Below are positions 1 to 8,717 of a stretch of 64,000 nt of DNA, one piece after another (position 1 is the stretch's first letter; each line of letters begins with the position of its first letter). Made by a program: the position numbers and the translations under genes. Origin of the DNA: Sphingomonas sanguinis (GTDB lineage Bacteria > Pseudomonadota > Alphaproteobacteria > Sphingomonadales > Sphingomonadaceae); NCBI RefSeq assembly GCF_019297835.1, contig NZ_CP079203.1:469001-533000 (forward strand), read 5' to 3'. The notes below the pieces were generated by a model. That model ran no database searches, was not told the DNA's origin, and worked only from the letters and a program-made list of their open reading frames with translations.

Positions 1-373
1 CGGAGAAAATCGCCTCCGACGTTAAAAATGCGAGAAATCGAACCGAATCCGGCTGAACACAAAAGAAGAAAAATCGGCGTGCCGAGTTCTTCAACCTTTC
101 CAGCGGATTGGACCCGCTGCTGTCGTCCAGCATCGCCTGGTTCAGCCGGTCCAAGTCGCGCGTCACCACCGCGTCGAGCAGCGCCATCTTGCCAGCATAG
201 CGACGATAGATGGTATGCTTGCTAACCCCCACGGATAAGGCGATTTCCTCCATCGAGGTGCCCTCGATTCCGCGGCTGCAAAACGCCTCGCGCGCGCCGG
301 ACAGGATGATATCGTCGATATGCTGCGCCTGCTCCCGGGTCGGGCGTCCAGCGGTCCGTTTGGTGACTGTCAT
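1..373 (-). CDS. TetR/AcrR family transcriptional regulator (partial, cut by window edge)
   Basis: Reading leftward from the ATG at 373 the frame stays open to base 1, so the C-terminal ligand domain lies outside the window. The visible 124 residues hold a classic TetR helix-turn-helix: an amphipathic helix ending in AREAFCSRG, then TSMEEIALSVGVSKHTIYRRY and a K-x-x-LLDAV stretch (residues about 22-70). TetR proteins are dimeric repressors released by a small ligand. The gene is divergent from the RND efflux operon that starts about 130 bases away, the usual arrangement for a pump repressor, so it probably controls that operon and itself. Ligand and operator are unknown. The family call is firm; the regulatory target is inferred from position. 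Confidence 0.88.
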   Translation of the reverse strand, partial: MTVTKRTAGRPTREQAQHIDDIILSGAREAFCSRGIEGTSMEEIALSVGVSKHTIYRRYAGKMALLDAVVTRDLDRLNQAMLDDSSGSNPLERLKNSARRFFFFCVQPDSVRFLAFLTSEAIFS

Positions 374-416
374 GATCCCCCTTTGCGTACTCCCACGGCA
401 TAGGTCAAATTTAATT

Positions 417-445
417 GCACCTTGCCGTTGCTTTTCGGCAGGTGC
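417..445 (+). promoter_or_regulatory. Hairpin in the leader of the efflux operon
   Basis: An inverted repeat GCACC-T-TGCCG / CGGCAGGTGC with an 8-base loop (ttgctttt) and one bulged T sits between the divergent TetR gene and the adaptor gene. It could be a TetR operator or an RNA structure in the leader. It has no following T-run long enough for a typical terminator. It argues against the in-frame ATG at 422 as the adaptor start. Function is inferred from position only. Confidence 0.4.
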
Positions 446-502
446 GAGGTACAGGGGAATGCGAATGACTTAAACGTCATGTGCTTCAGGGAGTTTCACG
501 GG

Positions 503-1690
503 GTGTCCAAATTTACCGTCCTGGGGTCGTCGTTTGCGATGGCATTGGCACTGGCGGCGTGCGGCCAGGGAGCGTCGCAGCAGGAGCAGGCCGCTCCGCC
601 GCCGCCCCTCGTCACCGCGATCACGGTGCAGGCCGCCGCGGTTCCCAACATCATCGAGCTGCCAGGCCGGATCGAGGCCATGCGCACCGCCGAAGTGCGC
701 GCGCGGACCGATGGTATCGTCGAGGCGCGGCTGTACCGCGAAGGCACCGACGTCGCCGAGGGTCAGGCACTCTTCCGTATCGACCAGCGCGATTATCGCG
801 CGCAGGTTCAGCAGGCCCAAGCCGCTCTGGCTCGGGCGGAGGCGGCGCGGGTCAACGCCGCGTCGATCGTGCGCCGGTATCAGCCGCTGGTTTCCGAACG
901 CGCCGTCAGCGCGCAGGAGTTCGACGCCGCGCAATCCACGCTCCGTCAGGCGGACGCCAGCGTCGCCGATGCCCGCGCCGCCCTGTCGCGCGCGCAGCTA
1001 CAGCTGAGCTACACCATCGTCCGCGCGCCGATCGCCGGGCGGGTAGGCCGCGCACAGGTGACCGAGGGCGCGCTGGTCAGCGCGACCCAGGCGACGCCGC
1101 TGACCCAGGTCGACCAGATGTCGCCGATCTACGCCGTCTTCACCCAGTCCAGCGCGGCGCTGAGCGAGTTGATTCAGCAGGCGCGCTCGGGCGGGCTGGC
1201 GCTGCCCGACCTGTCGCACATCACCGTGCGCCTGACACTGGAGGACGGGTCCGAATATGGCCCGACTGGCCAACTCGATTTCGCGGGGCAGACCGTCGAT
1301 CCGACGACCGGCAGCCAACAGTTGCGGGCGCGCTTCCCCAACCCGACCCGCGCCTTGCTGCCCGGGCAGTTCGTCCGGGCACATGTCAATGCGGGCACGA
1401 TCCGCAACGGCATTTCGGTGCCGCAGCGCGCCGTCCAGCTGAGCAACCAGGCAGCCTCGGTCATGGTGGTCGACCAAGCGGGCACGGTCCAGTCGCGTCC
1501 CGTGACGCTGGGCGGGCAGGTCGGCAGTAACTGGGTGATCCTGTCCGGCCTGAAACCGGGCGAGAAGGTCGTCACCGAGGGCTGGCAGAAGGTTCAGCCG
1601 GGCCAGAAGGTCCGCATCGAGCAGCCGGGCCAGCCCGGCGGGGCGCAGGCGCAGAGCCGGACGGGTGCGCAGCCCGCCGCAGGTCGCTGA
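503..1690 (+). CDS. acrA: RND efflux periplasmic adaptor lipoprotein (AcrA/MexA-like)
   Basis: Membrane fusion protein of a tripartite RND pump, linking the inner-membrane transporter to the outer-membrane channel. From the GTG at 503 the product is 395 residues, starting with a short lipoprotein signal whose lipobox LAAC puts the lipidated Cys at residue 20. This start is preceded by CAGGGAG at good spacing; ATG codons at 479 and 422 are in frame but would lengthen the signal peptide unnaturally. A Pro-rich linker follows, then the half-lipoyl segment, an Ala/Gln-rich alpha-hairpin coiled coil (about residues 85-180, with the TIVRAPIAGRVG return), beta-barrel and membrane-proximal domains (PGQFVRAHV). 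The C-terminus is Gln/Gly-rich. First gene of the operon, 18 bases before the pump gene. Confidence 0.93.
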   Translation: MSKFTVLGSSFAMALALAACGQGASQQEQAAPPPPLVTAITVQAAAVPNIIELPGRIEAMRTAEVRARTDGIVEARLYREGTDVAEGQALFRIDQRDYRAQVQQAQAALARAEAARVNAASIVRRYQPLVSERAVSAQEFDAAQSTLRQADASVADARAALSRAQLQLSYTIVRAPIAGRVGRAQVTEGALVSATQATPLTQVDQMSPIYAVFTQSSAALSELIQQARSGGLALPDLSHITVRLTLEDGSEYGPTGQLDFAGQTVDPTTGSQQLRARFPNPTRALLPGQFVRAHVNAGTIRNGISVPQRAVQLSNQAASVMVVDQAGTVQSRPVTLGGQVGSNWVILSGLKPGEKVVTEGWQKVQPGQKVRIEQPGQPGGAQAQSRTGAQPAAGR

Positions 1691-1708
1691 TCGCCGGAGT
1701 AGAGCATC

Positions 1709-4700
1709 ATGAACCGCTTTTTCGTCTATCACCCGGTTTTTGCCTGGGTGATCGCGCTCTTCATCGCCCTGTTCGGGGTGATTTCGCTCCGGTTGCTGCC
1801 GATCGAGAACTACCCGTCGGTGGCGCCGCCCGCGCTGAACCTGGCCGTCACCTATAATGGTGCCGATGCCGAGGTGATGGACCGTTCGGTGACCGCGGTC
1901 ATCGAGAAGGAACTGAACGGCGTCGACAATTTCCTCTATATGGCGTCGACCAGCCGGTCCAACGGCACTGCGCAGATCACCGTCACCTTCAAGCCCGGCA
2001 CCGATCTGGACGTGGCGCGCACGCAGATCCAGGACCGCCTGAGCCGCGCCGAACCGCGCCTGCCGCAGGAAGTCCGTGCACTGGGCATCCAGGTGACGGA
2101 AGGCTCGGCAGGCTTCCTCGAAGTCATCACGCTCAGCTCCAAGTCGGGCCAGACCAGTCCCGTCGCAATGGGCAACTTCGCCGAGAACAATATCCGCAAC
2201 GAGCTTCGCCGTATCGACGGCGTGGGCGACGTCCAGCTGTTCGGCTCGCCCTATGCGATGCGCATCTGGCTCGATCCGCAGAAGCTGGCGGGCTATAGCC
2301 TGTCCGCCTCTGAAGCGCTGGCCGCCGTGCAGGAACAGAACAGCCAGACGGCGGGTGGTTCGATCGGCGCGCAGCCGCTGAACCGTACCGCCGAGTTTAC
2401 CGCGCAGATCATCACCCAGAACCGCTTCGCCACCCCGGAGCAGTTCCGCCAGATCATCATCCGCGCGAACCCCGACGGGTCGGCGGTGCGTCTGGGTGAC
2501 GTGGCGCGTGTCGAACTGGGCAAGGACAATTACGGTTTCCGCCTGACCCTGAACGGCAAGGAAACCGTCGGTCTGGCCGTCCAGCTGGCGAGCGGTGCGA
2601 ACGCGCTGGCAACGGCGGATGCGGTGTCGGCCAAGATGAAGCAGCTTCAGGCGAGCTTCCCGGCCGACGTGACCTGGAGCGTGCCATTCACCACGACGCC
2701 GTTCATCACCGCTTCGGTCGACAGCGTGATCCATACGCTGGTCGAGGCGATGATCCTCGTCTTCCTCGTGATGTTCCTGTTCCTCCAAAACTGGCGCGCC
2801 ACGCTGATCCCCGCGATCGTCGTACCGATCGCGCTGGGCGGCGCTTGCATTGGCCTGCTGGCCTTCGGCTTCTCGATCAACACCCTGTCGCTGTTCGGCA
2901 TGGTGGTGGCGATCGGCATCCTGGTCGACGACGCGATCGTCGTCGTCGAGAATGTCGAGCGGATCATGTCGGAGGAGGGGCTCAGCCCCCGCCGCGCGAC
3001 CGTGAAGGCGATGGGTCAGATCACCGGTGCGATCATCGGCATCACGCTGGTGCTGGTCGCGGTCTTCATCCCGATGGCGTTCTTCCCCGGCTCGACCGGC
3101 GGCATCTACCGTCAGTTCTCGGTGACGCTGGCCGTGTCGATCTTCTTCTCGGCCGTGCTCGCGCTGACGCTGACGCCGGCGCTCTGCGCGACGCTGCTCA
3201 AGCAGGAGGATGCGCATCTGGAGGACCGCCCCGAACCCAAGCCGGGCGTGCGTGGCCTGCCGCAGCGCTTCTTCAACTGGTTCAACGACAGGTTCGGCCG
3301 GGGTACGGAGAAGTACACGGGCGGCGTGAAGCGGATGATGTCGCGCCCCGTCCGCTGGCTGGCGGTGTTCGCCGTGGTCGTCGTCGTCACCGGCCTGATG
3401 TTCACCCGCATCCCCGGTGGCTTTTTGCCGACTGAGGATCAGGGCTATATCTTCGTATCCTATGACGCGGCCCCCGGCGCCACGCTGGAGCGGACGGGCG
3501 AGGCGATCACCAAGGTCGAGAAGTTCCTCCACGCCCAGCCGCAAGTGTCCGACATCGTGTCGGTCGCGGGCTTCAACTTCTTCGGCCAGGGGCAGGCGGC
3601 GGGTATCTCGTTCGTCAACCTGAAGCCGTGGCACGATCGGCCCGGTAAGGAAAACAACTCGACCACGCTCGTCGGCAAGACGATGGGCTTTGTCCAGTCG
3701 ATCCCGGAGGCGACCATCTTCGCGCTCGATCCGCCGCCGATCCAGGCGCTGGGCAATGCGACGGGCTTCTCGATGAAGATCGAGGATCGGTCCGGTCTGG
3801 GTGCCGCCGCGTTGCAGCAGGCACAGGGCGCGATCCTGGCCAAGGCGTCGCAGAATAAGGTGCTGATGGGCGTTCGCCCCGAAGGTCTGGGACCGGCGCC
3901 GCAGCTCTATGTCGATATCGACCGCATTCAGGCGCGCGCGCTCGGCCTCCAGATTGCCGACGTGAACCAGACGCTGTCGATCGCCTTCGGCTCGGCTTAC
4001 GCGAACGATTTCGTCCGCGAAGGCAATGTGTTGCGCGTCTATCTTCAGGCCGATGCTCCGCAGCGCATGTCGCCCGAGGACGTGCTGGCGCTGCGGGTGC
4101 GCAACACTCAGGGCAATATGGTACCCTTCTCGGCCTTTACGAAGGTTCGCTGGCAGAACGGTCCTCAGCAGCTGGAGCGGTATAACGGCTATCCGTCGCT
4201 GACCGTCTCGGGCATGGCTGCACCCGGCCAGTCGACCGGCACTGCGTTGAAGGAAATGGAAAAGATCGCGCGCGACGTGATGCCCGCGGGGATGAGCTTC
4301 GAATGGACCGGCACCGCCTATGAAGAGCAGCAGGCGGGCGGGCAGATCGGCCTGTTGCTGGGCCTGTCGCTGATCGTCGTCTTCCTGCTGCTCGCCGCGC
4401 TCTACGAAAGCTGGGCGATCCCGCTGGCGGTGTTGCTGGTGGTGCCGTTCGGCGTGCTGGGTGCGGTGTTGATGACCATCTTCCGGGGCTTCTCGGCGGA
4501 CGTATACTTCAACGTCGGCCTCATCACGATCATCGGTTTGGCGGCGAAGAACGCGATCCTGATCGTCGAATTCGCGATCGAGGACGAAGAGGGCGGCCGT
4601 TCACCCTTCGAGGCGACGCTGGAAGCGGCGCGCCAGCGTCTGCGCCCCATTCTGATGACCAGCCTTGCCTTCATCCTGGGAATGGTGCCGCTGTTCATCG

Positions 4701-4921
4701 CGACGGGGGCGGGCGCGGCCAGCCGCCGGGCGGTCGGCACCGGCGTCATGGGCGGCATGATCGCTGCGACGGCGTTCGGCATCTTCTTCACGCCGGTCTT
4801 CTACATCGCGGCCAAGAAATGGCTGGCGCGTGAGCATGACCATGAGGCGGCGGATGCCGAGGAGGAAGCGCGTGAGCGTGAAGCACGAACCGGGGAAGAG
4901 GAGGGCCCGGCCCATGCGTAA
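1709..4921 (+). CDS. acrB: RND multidrug efflux transporter, HAE-1 family (AcrB/MexB-like)
   Basis: Proton-driven drug exporter of the inner membrane, 1070 residues, the normal size for AcrB. It opens with the typical MNRFFVYHPVFAWVIALFI first membrane helix and has two repeats of six helices with large periplasmic loops. The proton-relay aspartates lie in TM4 (GILVDDAIVVVENVE; D407 and D408 by count, same numbering as E. coli AcrB), and the TM10 lysine is in GLAAKNAILIVEFA (about K947). The C-terminal tail is short and very acidic/charged, and is the least conserved part. Its stop overlaps the next start by 8 bases, so pump and channel are translationally coupled. Substrates cannot be read from sequence. 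Confidence 0.96.
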   Translation: MNRFFVYHPVFAWVIALFIALFGVISLRLLPIENYPSVAPPALNLAVTYNGADAEVMDRSVTAVIEKELNGVDNFLYMASTSRSNGTAQITVTFKPGTDLDVARTQIQDRLSRAEPRLPQEVRALGIQVTEGSAGFLEVITLSSKSGQTSPVAMGNFAENNIRNELRRIDGVGDVQLFGSPYAMRIWLDPQKLAGYSLSASEALAAVQEQNSQTAGGSIGAQPLNRTAEFTAQIITQNRFATPEQFRQIIIRANPDGSAVRLGDVARVELGKDNYGFRLTLNGKETVGLAVQLASGANALATADAVSAKMKQLQASFPADVTWSVPFTTTPFITASVDSVIHTLVEAMILVFLVMFLFLQNWRATLIPAIVVPIALGGACIGLLAFGFSINTLSLFGMVVAIGILVDDAIVVVENVERIMSEEGLSPRRATVKAMGQITGAIIGITLVLVAVFIPMAFFPGSTGGIYRQFSVTLAVSIFFSAVLALTLTPALCATLLKQEDAHLEDRPEPKPGVRGLPQRFFNWFNDRFGRGTEKYTGGVKRMMSRPVRWLAVFAVVVVVTGLMFTRIPGGFLPTEDQGYIFVSYDAAPGATLERTGEAITKVEKFLHAQPQVSDIVSVAGFNFFGQGQAAGISFVNLKPWHDRPGKENNSTTLVGKTMGFVQSIPEATIFALDPPPIQALGNATGFSMKIEDRSGLGAAALQQAQGAILAKASQNKVLMGVRPEGLGPAPQLYVDIDRIQARALGLQIADVNQTLSIAFGSAYANDFVREGNVLRVYLQADAPQRMSPEDVLALRVRNTQGNMVPFSAFTKVRWQNGPQQLERYNGYPSLTVSGMAAPGQSTGTALKEMEKIARDVMPAGMSFEWTGTAYEEQQAGGQIGLLLGLSLIVVFLLLAALYESWAIPLAVLLVVPFGVLGAVLMTIFRGFSADVYFNVGLITIIGLAAKNAILIVEFAIEDEEGGRSPFEATLEAARQRLRPILMTSLAFILGMVPLFIATGAGAASRRAVGTGVMGGMIAATAFGIFFTPVFYIAAKKWLAREHDHEAADAEEEAREREARTGEEEGPAHA

Positions 4922-6383
4922 GGCTTTGTCCCGTGCGGCCGCCACACTGGCGCTGACCAGCGCGCTGGCCGGCTGCAACCTGGCGCCGAGATATCATCAG
5001 CCGATCGCCCCCGTCTCCGCCAGCTATCCCGAGGCGGTCAGCGGCACGCGGACGGCGGCCAAGATCGGCTGGCGCGAGTTCTTCGCCGACGAACAGCTCA
5101 AGGCCTATATCGCCGCCGCCCTCGCCAATAATCGCGACCTCGCCCAGGCAGTCGCGCGGGTGGCGCAGGCGCGGGCGCAATATCGCATTCAGGATGCCCA
5201 GCGCCTGCCCGCGCTAAACGCCACGGCGGGAGCATCGCGGACCCGCGTGCCGCTCAACTCGCTGGGCTTCGGCAACGCGATTCCGGGCGCGGGGGATGCA
5301 CAGAACCCGACCTCGATCACCTATAACCAGTTCTCGCTGGGGGCGCGGGTGTCGAGTTTCGAGCTGGATTTCTGGGGCCGGGTCCGCAACCTGGCCGAGG
5401 CGCAGCGGCGGCAATATCTGGCGACCGTCGAGGCCGAACGTGCCTTCCGCCTGTCGCTCGTCGGACAGGTCGCCGCGACCTATCTCCAGATCCGCGCCGC
5501 CGAAGAACAGATCGCACTCGCAGAGCAGACCGTCACCAGCCGCGGTGAGGGGCTGGGCATCGCCAAGCGACGGATGGATGCGGGCGTGACGTCCAGTGTC
5601 GATTACGACCAGGCGGCAGCCCTGCTGACCCAGGCGGAGACGCAGTTGGCCGAGCTTCGCCGTACCGTGGCGCAGTCGCAAAATTTGTTGACCGTGCTCG
5701 TCGGCGGCCCGATCACCGCGCCTCTGCCCGCCGGACGGCGGCTGGGTGACCAGAACCAGTTCGCCGCAATCGAGCCGGGCCTGCCCGCCGCATTGCTGGT
5801 CAACCGGCCTGACGTGCTTCAGGCCGAACAGCAACTGCTCGCCGCCAATGCCAATATCGGCGCGGCGCGCGCGGCGTTCCTGCCCAGCATCTCGCTGACC
5901 GGGCTGGCGGGCTTCGTCTCGCCTGCGCTCAGCAGCCTGATCGACGGCAATTCGGCGCAATATCAGGTGCAGGGCGCGGCCCTTCTCCCGATCTTCGACT
6001 GGGGGCGCCGTAACGCGCAGCTGAAGCTCAGCCGGGCGCAGGCGGACGAGCTGACCGCGGCCTATCAGCGCACTGTGCAGGGCGCGTTCCGCGAGGTCGC
6101 CGATGCGCTGGTCGCCCGCCGTCGCTATGCCGAGCAGATCGAGGCGCAGACCCGCGCGGTCGATGCGCAGCGGCGGCTCGCCCGGACGGCGCGGCTTCGG
6201 TACACCAACGGCATTGCCATCTATCTCGAAGTGCTGGATGCCGAGCGCAATTTGTTCTCGGCCGAGCAGCAGTTGCTGACGCTGCGTAGCGCGGCGCTTC
6301 AGAATGACGTCACACTCTATGTCGCGCTGGGCGGTGGCCTGCGCGAGACAGGGGCTACGTCCACGGTTCCCGCGTCCGGCTAA
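4914..6383 (+). CDS. Outer membrane efflux lipoprotein, NodT/OprM family
   Basis: TolC-type channel that completes the efflux pump in the outer membrane. I chose the ATG at 4914, which overlaps the end of the pump gene, because it gives a compact lipoprotein signal (lipobox LAGC, Cys21); the longer reading from 4830 adds only a basic stretch inside the upstream gene. The 489 residues contain two OEP repeats of long Ala/Gln-rich helices, with typical motifs WWEF-like (here IGWREFFAD), SFELDFWGRVRN and the second-repeat LPIFDWGRRNAQL, plus the NRPDVLQAEQQLLAANA segment of the NodT subfamily. Last gene of the operon; a strong terminator follows. Confidence 0.95.
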   Translation: MRKALSRAAATLALTSALAGCNLAPRYHQPIAPVSASYPEAVSGTRTAAKIGWREFFADEQLKAYIAAALANNRDLAQAVARVAQARAQYRIQDAQRLPALNATAGASRTRVPLNSLGFGNAIPGAGDAQNPTSITYNQFSLGARVSSFELDFWGRVRNLAEAQRRQYLATVEAERAFRLSLVGQVAATYLQIRAAEEQIALAEQTVTSRGEGLGIAKRRMDAGVTSSVDYDQAAALLTQAETQLAELRRTVAQSQNLLTVLVGGPITAPLPAGRRLGDQNQFAAIEPGLPAALLVNRPDVLQAEQQLLAANANIGAARAAFLPSISLTGLAGFVSPALSSLIDGNSAQYQVQGAALLPIFDWGRRNAQLKLSRAQADELTAAYQRTVQGAFREVADALVARRRYAEQIEAQTRAVDAQRRLARTARLRYTNGIAIYLEVLDAERNLFSAEQQLLTLRSAALQNDVTLYVALGGGLRETGATSTVPASG

Positions 6384-6416
6384 ATCCCCGAACCCCCGGC
6401 CGACGCGGTCGAGCGA

Positions 6417-6450
6417 GGGGCGTACGGGGCATCACCCCGTGCGCCCCTTT
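6417..6450 (+). terminator. Rho-independent terminator of the efflux operon
   Basis: A 13-base-pair stem (GGGGCGTACGGGG paired with CCCCGTGCGCCCC, including one T-G wobble) with a 5-base loop, followed by TTTGCTTTG. It lies 34 bases after the outer-membrane-channel stop and before mtnP. Confidence 0.8.
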
Positions 6451-6501
6451 GCTTTGTCAGACGGAGCGCCTAACCGGCGCATGATGAAACAGGAGCGTGA
6501 T

Positions 6502-7380
6502 ATGACGGGCTGGACGATCGGGATCATCGGCGGCTCCGGCCTCTACGCGATCGATGCGCTGGAGGATGTCGAGACGCTGGTGCTCGATACCCCCTGGGGG
6601 GCGCCGTCCGATACGCTGGTGCGCGGGCGGATAGGCGAGGTGCGCTTCGTCTTCCTGCCCCGCCATGGCCGGGGGCACCGCCTGTCGCCGACCGAGGTGA
6701 ATGCTCGCGCCAATATCCATGCGTTGAAGCTGGCGGGCTGTACCGACGTGCTGGCCATCTCCGCCATCGGGTCGCTTCGCGAGGAACTGCCGCCCGGCCA
6801 CTTCGTTGCGGTCGACCAGTTCATCGACCGGACCGTTCATCGCGATACAAGCTTCTTCGGCGCCGGGCTGGTCGCCCATGTCTCGATGGCCGATCCGGTA
6901 TGCCCGCGCCTGTCGACCTTGGCGGCACAGGCGGGCGAGCGGGCTGGCGCGCGGATGGTCCATGGCGGCACCTATCTGGCGATGGAGGGGCCACAATTCT
7001 CGACCCGGGCGGAGAGCCACCTCTATCGCCAATGGGGTGCCGATGTGATCGGCATGACCGCCATGCCGGAGGCCAAGCTCGCCCGCGAGGCGGAGCTACC
7101 CTATGCGCTGATCGGCATGGTCACCGATTACGACTGCTGGCGCGAAGACGAGGCGCATGTCGAGGTCGATGCGGTCCTGGCGCAACTCGGCGCCAATGCC
7201 GCCACCGCGCGGGCGCTGGTCGCGGAACTGGCGGCCATGCTGCCCGACGAGCGGACGGCGTCGCCGATCGACACGGTGCTGGATCAGGCGCTTATCACGC
7301 ATATCTCGCATGTCGATCGGGCCAAGGCCGACAGCCTCGGCCCGATCGTGTCGCGCGTGCTGGCCACGCGGGGCGGCTGA
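6502..7380 (+). CDS. mtnP: S-methyl-5'-thioadenosine phosphorylase
   Basis: Cytosolic enzyme that splits methylthioadenosine with phosphate into adenine and 5-methylthioribose-1-phosphate (methionine salvage and polyamine by-product removal). The ATG at 6502 has AGGAG six bases upstream; the product is 292 residues, normal for the family. Seen: the N-terminal GIIGGSGLY phosphate loop, PRHGRGHRLSPTEVNARANI, GTYLAMEGPQFSTRAES, and the base-binding end IGMTAMPEAKLAREAELPYA then TDYDCW, where the methionine/threonine and the DYD pair favour MTA phosphorylase over purine nucleoside phosphorylase. It stands alone between a terminator and a convergent permease gene that ends only 3 bases away. Confidence 0.93.
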   Translation: MTGWTIGIIGGSGLYAIDALEDVETLVLDTPWGAPSDTLVRGRIGEVRFVFLPRHGRGHRLSPTEVNARANIHALKLAGCTDVLAISAIGSLREELPPGHFVAVDQFIDRTVHRDTSFFGAGLVAHVSMADPVCPRLSTLAAQAGERAGARMVHGGTYLAMEGPQFSTRAESHLYRQWGADVIGMTAMPEAKLAREAELPYALIGMVTDYDCWREDEAHVEVDAVLAQLGANAATARALVAELAAMLPDERTASPIDTVLDQALITHISHVDRAKADSLGPIVSRVLATRGG

Positions 7381-7383
7381 GGA

Positions 7384-8676
7384 TCAGTCCTCGACGATCT
7401 GGCTGTTCTTGCCCGTGTCGCGCATCCGCAGATACACGATCAGCGAGATGCCGATCATCGCGGTGACATACCAGTAGAAGCCCTGCTCGAAACCGGCCTT
7501 CTTGAACAGCAGGGCGACCGATTCCGCCGTGCCGCCGAAGATGGTGTTGGCGAGCGCATAGGGCAGGGCGACGCCCAGCGCCCGGATATGCGCCGGGAAC
7601 AGCTCGGCCTTCACCACCGCGTTGATCGAGGTATAGCCGGTGACGATGATGAGCGCGCCCATGACCAGCGCGCCCGCGACGATGGGATCGCGCGTCGTCT
7701 CCAGCGTCGAGAAGATCGGATAGGTTAGCAGCACGCCCGCAATGCCGAACGCCACCATCAGCGGCTTGCGCCCGATCCGGTCGGACAGCCCGCCCGCCAG
7801 CGGCTGGAGCAGCATGAAGACGAACAGGGTAACGGCGTTGATCTGGCTGGCGACCTCCCGGCTGAAGCCGCTGGTGTTGACCAGGAACTTCTGCATGTAG
7901 ATCGAATAGGCATAGAAGGCGAGCGTGCCACCGGCGGTCAGCAGCATGACCGTCAGCGTTTCCTTCGGATGCTTGCTGAACAGCTGGATCAGGCCCGACT
8001 TGGGCGCGTCGTCCTTTTGCGCATTCTTGAAGCTCTTGGTCTCGGCCAGGCCGCGCCGGATATAGAAGACGACGACGGCGAGGACGGCACCGACCGCGAA
8101 CGGGATGCGCCAGCCCCATTCGTCCAGCGCCGCCTCGGACATGGTCGATTGCAGGATCAGCAGCACGCAGATGGCGAGCAACTGGCCAGAGATCAGGGTG
8201 ACATATTGGAAGGACGAGAAGAAACCGCGCCGGTCCTTGCCCGCCATTTCGGACAGATAGGTCGCGCTCGCGCCATACTCGCCACCGACCGACAGGCCCT
8301 GCATCAGACGGGCCAGCACCAGCAGCGCCGGGGCGGCCAGGCCGATCGTCTGGTAACCCGGCGTGATCGCGATGATGAGCGAGCCTGCGCACATCAACGT
8401 GACCGACAGGCTAAGCCCGGCCTTGCGCCCCCGGCTGTCGGCATAGATCCCCATCACCCACGCGCCGATCGGCCGCATGATGAAGCCGACCGCGAACACG
8501 GCCGCCGCGCTCAGCAACTGGGCGGTGCGATCCTCCGACGGGAAGAAGTGCGGCGCGAAATAAAGGGTGAAGGCGGAGTAGACATACCAGTCAAACCATT
8601 CGACGAGATTGCCGGTCGAGCCACCGATAATGGCTTTCAGCCGCTCGCGCCCGGGATCGGCGGTGGTGCTGGTCAT
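7384..8676 (-). CDS. MHS-family MFS proton symporter (alpha-ketoglutarate/dicarboxylate permease-like)
   Basis: Twelve-helix major facilitator of the metabolite:H+ symporter group, which import carboxylates such as alpha-ketoglutarate, citrate or proline/betaine. I use the ATG at 8676, preceded by AGGGGAG. The 430 residues show the group's hallmarks: GNLVEWFDWYVYSAFTLYFAPHFFP in helix 1 (split here: GNLVEWFDWY, FTLYFAPHFF), the loop 2-3 motif GIYADSRGRKAGL, RLMQGLSVGGEYGAS in helix 4-5, and ELFPAHIRALGVALPYA late. It lies 41 bases downstream of the porin gene and is probably co-transcribed with it. KgtP-like by pattern; the true substrate is not shown, but nearby dctA and actP fit carboxylates. 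Confidence 0.87.
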   Translation of the reverse strand: MTSTTADPGRERLKAIIGGSTGNLVEWFDWYVYSAFTLYFAPHFFPSEDRTAQLLSAAAVFAVGFIMRPIGAWVMGIYADSRGRKAGLSLSVTLMCAGSLIIAITPGYQTIGLAAPALLVLARLMQGLSVGGEYGASATYLSEMAGKDRRGFFSSFQYVTLISGQLLAICVLLILQSTMSEAALDEWGWRIPFAVGAVLAVVVFYIRRGLAETKSFKNAQKDDAPKSGLIQLFSKHPKETLTVMLLTAGGTLAFYAYSIYMQKFLVNTSGFSREVASQINAVTLFVFMLLQPLAGGLSDRIGRKPLMVAFGIAGVLLTYPIFSTLETTRDPIVAGALVMGALIIVTGYTSINAVVKAELFPAHIRALGVALPYALANTIFGGTAESVALLFKKAGFEQGFYWYVTAMIGISLIVYLRMRDTGKNSQIVED

Positions 8677-8717
8677 GTCATACTCCCCTTGACTGGTCCT
8701 GATCGGCCGCCCGCTTT

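Noticed and set aside
998..3634. An 878-codon open frame on the minus strand over the efflux genes
   Set aside because: It is antisense to the clear adaptor and AcrB genes, Arg/His/Asp-rich without domains; a side effect of GC-rich codon use.
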